A stretch of 7,464 nt of DNA from positions 1-7,464 of the forward strand of contig JBILFK010000074.1 in the NCBI GenBank assembly GCA_044351685.1. The letters are read 5' to 3'. The notes below the pieces were generated by a model, which saw nothing but the letters and a program-made list of their open reading frames with translations, was not told the origin of the DNA and did no database searches. This document shows positions 4,952 through 7,464 of the stretch, in pieces. The position numbers were made by a program, and so were the translations under genes. Every line of letters begins with the position of its first letter. Positions within the stretch are counted from its first letter, which is position 1. The stretch is from JALHRI01 sp044351685. GTDB taxonomy: Bacteria; Pseudomonadota; Alphaproteobacteria; Rickettsiales; UBA3002.

Positions 4952-7464
4952 ATGAGCTTTTTGCCCTCACTTACGCTGTTGCCAGCACAGCCCGTGCATT
5001 TAGGGCGCATTCCATTTTCTGCGCACGGCGAACTGTTGGCAAGCCTTGCTTTGCGTGAAAAGCGCATGGTAGTTTATGTGGGCACCACCGAAGCAGAATA
5101 TACGCAAATTCATGCGCTGCTCAAATTCATTGCCCCTGAACTTCCGGTGTTTACGCTCCCTGCGTGGGATACGTTACCGTATGATCGCGTTTCGCCATCG
5201 AATACTATTATCTCACAGCGCGTTAAAACACTGGCTCAGCTTGCGCAAGGCATCAAAGGTCCGGCGGTATTGCTTACGAGTATTGCGGCTGCTAGCCAAA
5301 AACTTATTCCACCACTTGCCTTGCGCGATGCGTATTTCGATATAAGGCAAGGCACGACTTTAGAGCGAAGCAAGCTGCAGAATTTTCTTGAGAAATATGG
5401 CTATCAACGCACCGCAAAGGTTATGGAAGCAGGTGAATATGCGATTCGTGGTAGTATTATTGATATCTTCCCCGCAGGTTCAGAAATTGCTTACCGGTTA
5501 GATTGTTTTGGTGATGATATTGAATCGATTCGGCAGTTTGATCCACTTACCCAGCGTAGCGATGCGCCATGCCATAGCTTACAATTACAGGCGTTACGCG
5601 AAATCACGTTAGATGAAACATCTATCGCGCGCTTTCGAACCAATTACCGCGAAATGTTTGGGGCTGTCACGCGTGATGATCCACTCTATGAAGCCATTTC
5701 AGCCGGGCGGATGTATGCGGGTATGGAACATTGGTTGCCGCTGTTTTACGAAACATTATGCCCACTGGAAACATACCTGCCAAACGCCGCATGGGTGATT
5801 GATGCGCGTATCGATGCCATTGCTGCTGAACGCGATAGCGCCATTCAAGATTATTATCAGGCGCGTCAGCATCACGCACAAAAGAAGGGTGAAAGCCAAA
5901 GCTATCTGCCGATACCCCCCGCATCTCTCTATGATAGTGCCGATGCGTGGCATACGCGCTTAACACAACAATCTTGTGTTTATGTGCATGCATTTGATAC
6001 TGCGCAGGCACAGAATTTGCCACTCAGGCCAGCGCCATTGCTCGCCAAAGGCCATGACCCTGCGCACGCATTGGTGCAACTTAAAACACTTTTGCAGGAA
6101 ACCGATAGCCACATTATTTTGGCGTGTAATTCCAGCGGCAGCATGGAGCGCTTGCGCCACTTAATGCAGGAAAACGGCGTGCTTAGCCAGCCTATTACTT
6201 CGCCACGCGATATTGCTAGCGATGCAGATTTCCGTATTGTGTATTGCTGCGTACTGCCGATTGATCATGGTTATGGCTCAGCCAACTGGCTGTTACTTAG
6301 TGAAGCCGATATAATGGGCGATCGGGTGATTCGTACCCAGCGTAAAAAACGTAAAAGCGAAGCGTTTTTTCAAGAAGCTGCAAGCTTCACCCACGGCGAA
6401 CTGGTGGTGCATCGCGAACATGGTATTGGCCGCTTTGAAGGGCTGATTACCGTTGAAGTGAATGATAGTAAGCATGATTGCCTGCAGCTTATTTACGATG
6501 GCGGCGATAAATTATTTTTATCCGTTGAAAATATCGAACTTATTTCGCGTTACGGGCACGAAGATGGTGTTGTTGCGCTTGATAAACTGGGCGGCGTAAG
6601 CTGGCAGCGGCGCAAATCGGCACTGAAGAAAAAACTTAAAATGGCCGCCGAGCAATTACTCAAAATTGCCGCCGAACGCGCCACCAAGCCAGCTGCTGTT
6701 TTGCAGGCAGATGTTGGGCTTTACGATGAATTTTGTGCGCGTTTTCCCTACACCGAAACGGAAGATCAATTGCAGGCAATTGAAGATATACGCAGCGATT
6801 TAGCTTCCGGCATCGCAACCGACAGGCTTATTTGCGGCGATGTTGGGTTTGGCAAAACCGAAGTAGCGCTACGCGCAGCGTTTATTGCTATCAGCAACAA
6901 GCAGCAAGTGGCCGTGGTGGTGCCCACCACATTGCTGGCGCGCCAGCATTTCAATACATTTACTGAGCGCTTTCGTGATATGCCGGTTACTATTCGGCAA
7001 TTATCACGCATGGTAAGCGCCAAAGATGCCGCCCAAACGCGGGCCGAACTTGTCGAAGGGCGTGTAGATATTGTGGTAGGCACCCACGCATTGCTCGCCG
7101 ACAGCATTCATTTTAAACAGCTTGGGTTGGTGATTATCGATGAAGAACAGCATTTCGGCGTGAAACAAAAAGAAAAGCTGAAAGAATTTAAATCCGATGT
7201 GCATGTGATTACGCTTTCTGCAACCCCGATTCCGCGCACCTTACAAATGTCGCTTTCTGGTGTGCGCGAACTAAGCCTAATCACCACCCCACCCATTGAT
7301 AGGTTGGCCATTCGCAGCGTGGTGATGCCGTTTGATTCAGTAGTGATTCGTGAAGCCATTCTTCGTGAACGTCATCGTGGCGGTAAAACATTTTATGTAA
7401 CCCCACGTGTTAAATATATCGGCGAATTGCGCCAAAAAATTGAAGAATTGCTGCCGGAAATTAA
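4952..7464 (+). CDS. mfd: Mfd, transcription-repair coupling factor (3' end outside window)
   Basis: Mfd binds RNA polymerase stalled at DNA damage, pushes it off by ATP-driven translocation, and recruits UvrA for excision repair. The frame is open without interruption from ATG 4952 to the right edge, 837 residues of an expected 1,150 or so. In order: a UvrB-like N-terminal module with AWDTLPYDRVSPS (71-83) and EAGEYAIRGSIIDIFP (159-174); a less conserved D3 region; a basic linker RTQRKKRKSE; the RNA polymerase interaction domain with LVVHREHGIGRF (484-495) and KLFLSVENIELISRYG (about 520-535); then the first motor lobe with Walker A GDVGFGKTE (629-637), PTTLLARQH, DEEQHFGVK (730-738) and SATPIPRT (756-763). 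The second motor lobe, TRG motif and D7 lie beyond the window. Two bases separate it from the sdhE stop and no Shine-Dalgarno sequence is evident, so translation is probably coupled. The N-terminal distance to the WDTLPYD motif agrees with this start. Confidence 0.97.
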   Translation, partial: MSFLPSLTLLPAQPVHLGRIPFSAHGELLASLALREKRMVVYVGTTEAEYTQIHALLKFIAPELPVFTLPAWDTLPYDRVSPSNTIISQRVKTLAQLAQGIKGPAVLLTSIAAASQKLIPPLALRDAYFDIRQGTTLERSKLQNFLEKYGYQRTAKVMEAGEYAIRGSIIDIFPAGSEIAYRLDCFGDDIESIRQFDPLTQRSDAPCHSLQLQALREITLDETSIARFRTNYREMFGAVTRDDPLYEAISAGRMYAGMEHWLPLFYETLCPLETYLPNAAWVIDARIDAIAAERDSAIQDYYQARQHHAQKKGESQSYLPIPPASLYDSADAWHTRLTQQSCVYVHAFDTAQAQNLPLRPAPLLAKGHDPAHALVQLKTLLQETDSHIILACNSSGSMERLRHLMQENGVLSQPITSPRDIASDADFRIVYCCVLPIDHGYGSANWLLLSEADIMGDRVIRTQRKKRKSEAFFQEAASFTHGELVVHREHGIGRFEGLITVEVNDSKHDCLQLIYDGGDKLFLSVENIELISRYGHEDGVVALDKLGGVSWQRRKSALKKKLKMAAEQLLKIAAERATKPAAVLQADVGLYDEFCARFPYTETEDQLQAIEDIRSDLASGIATDRLICGDVGFGKTEVALRAAFIAISNKQQVAVVVPTTLLARQHFNTFTERFRDMPVTIRQLSRMVSAKDAAQTRAELVEGRVDIVVGTHALLADSIHFKQLGLVIIDEEQHFGVKQKEKLKEFKSDVHVITLSATPIPRTLQMSLSGVRELSLITTPPIDRLAIRSVVMPFDSVVIREAILRERHRGGKTFYVTPRVKYIGELRQKIEELLPEI
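6344..6370. repeat. A-tract/T-tract inverted repeat inside mfd
   Basis: AAAAAACG (6344-6351) and CGTTTTTT (6363-6370) form a perfect 8-base inverted repeat around an 11-base loop. It lies in the codons for the basic linker and following SEAFF residues just before the RNA polymerase interaction domain. The stem is mostly A-T, so an RNA hairpin would be weak, and the protein sequence explains much of the base composition. Function, if any, is unknown. Confidence 0.4.

Noticed and set aside
5667..6023. Minus-strand open frame of 118 codons inside mfd
   Set aside because: It lies entirely within the continuous mfd frame, has no recognisable motif, and overlaps other spurious frames in the same place.
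6700..7464. Possible second RecG copy, because of strong similarity of the motor motifs
   Set aside because: GDVGFGKTE and DEEQ together with the upstream UvrB-like and RNA polymerase interaction modules are specific to Mfd; RecG and Mfd share this motor by descent.
1..7464. Defence island, mobile element, CRISPR array or toxin-antitoxin system
   Set aside because: No repeats with regular spacing, transposase or integrase motifs, tRNA-associated att sites or small toxin-like gene pairs were seen; the genes are conserved housekeeping genes apart from the PAS/degenerate-GGDEF gene.

Overview
The window looks like a piece of chromosome from a Gram-negative bacterium, most probably an alphaproteobacterium of moderate GC. 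Two observations support this. First, lpxI sits directly upstream of lpxB; lpxI replaces lpxH for lipid A synthesis mainly in alphaproteobacteria. Second, recG lies divergent to an sdhE-mfd pair, an arrangement known from that class. I cannot assign an order or genus from sequence alone. The window is densely packed, with no gene-free stretch longer than about 55 bases, and I saw no RNA genes, insertion sequences, CRISPR arrays or prophage parts.

Layout. Positions 2-421 (+) hold the C-terminal half of LpxI, followed by complete lpxB at 418-1566 (+), overlapping by ATGA. These carry out consecutive lipid A steps: LpxI makes lipid X from UDP-2,3-diacylglucosamine, and LpxB condenses lipid X with another UDP-2,3-diacylglucosamine. 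On the opposite strand, recG (3710-1563) ends tail to tail with lpxB, the two stop codons overlapping. Upstream of recG in the same operon is a 296-residue protein (4597-3707) with a PAS-like N-terminus and a GGDEF-like C-terminus in which nearly all catalytic and ligand residues are changed. It overlaps recG by TTGA, and recG appears to start with TTG.

A 55-base divergent gap (4598-4652) separates this operon from a rightward one: sdhE (4653-4949), encoding the flavinylation factor for succinate dehydrogenase, and mfd (from 4952, running off the right edge), encoding the transcription-repair coupling factor. RecG and Mfd are related DNA translocases: RecG remodels stalled forks and Mfd removes stalled RNA polymerase.

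Most of the window is conserved housekeeping sequence. The one protein without a clear known role is the PAS/degenerate-GGDEF protein coupled to recG, and it is the best candidate for something undescribed. I found no evidence of a defence system, mobile element or other novel multi-gene system.
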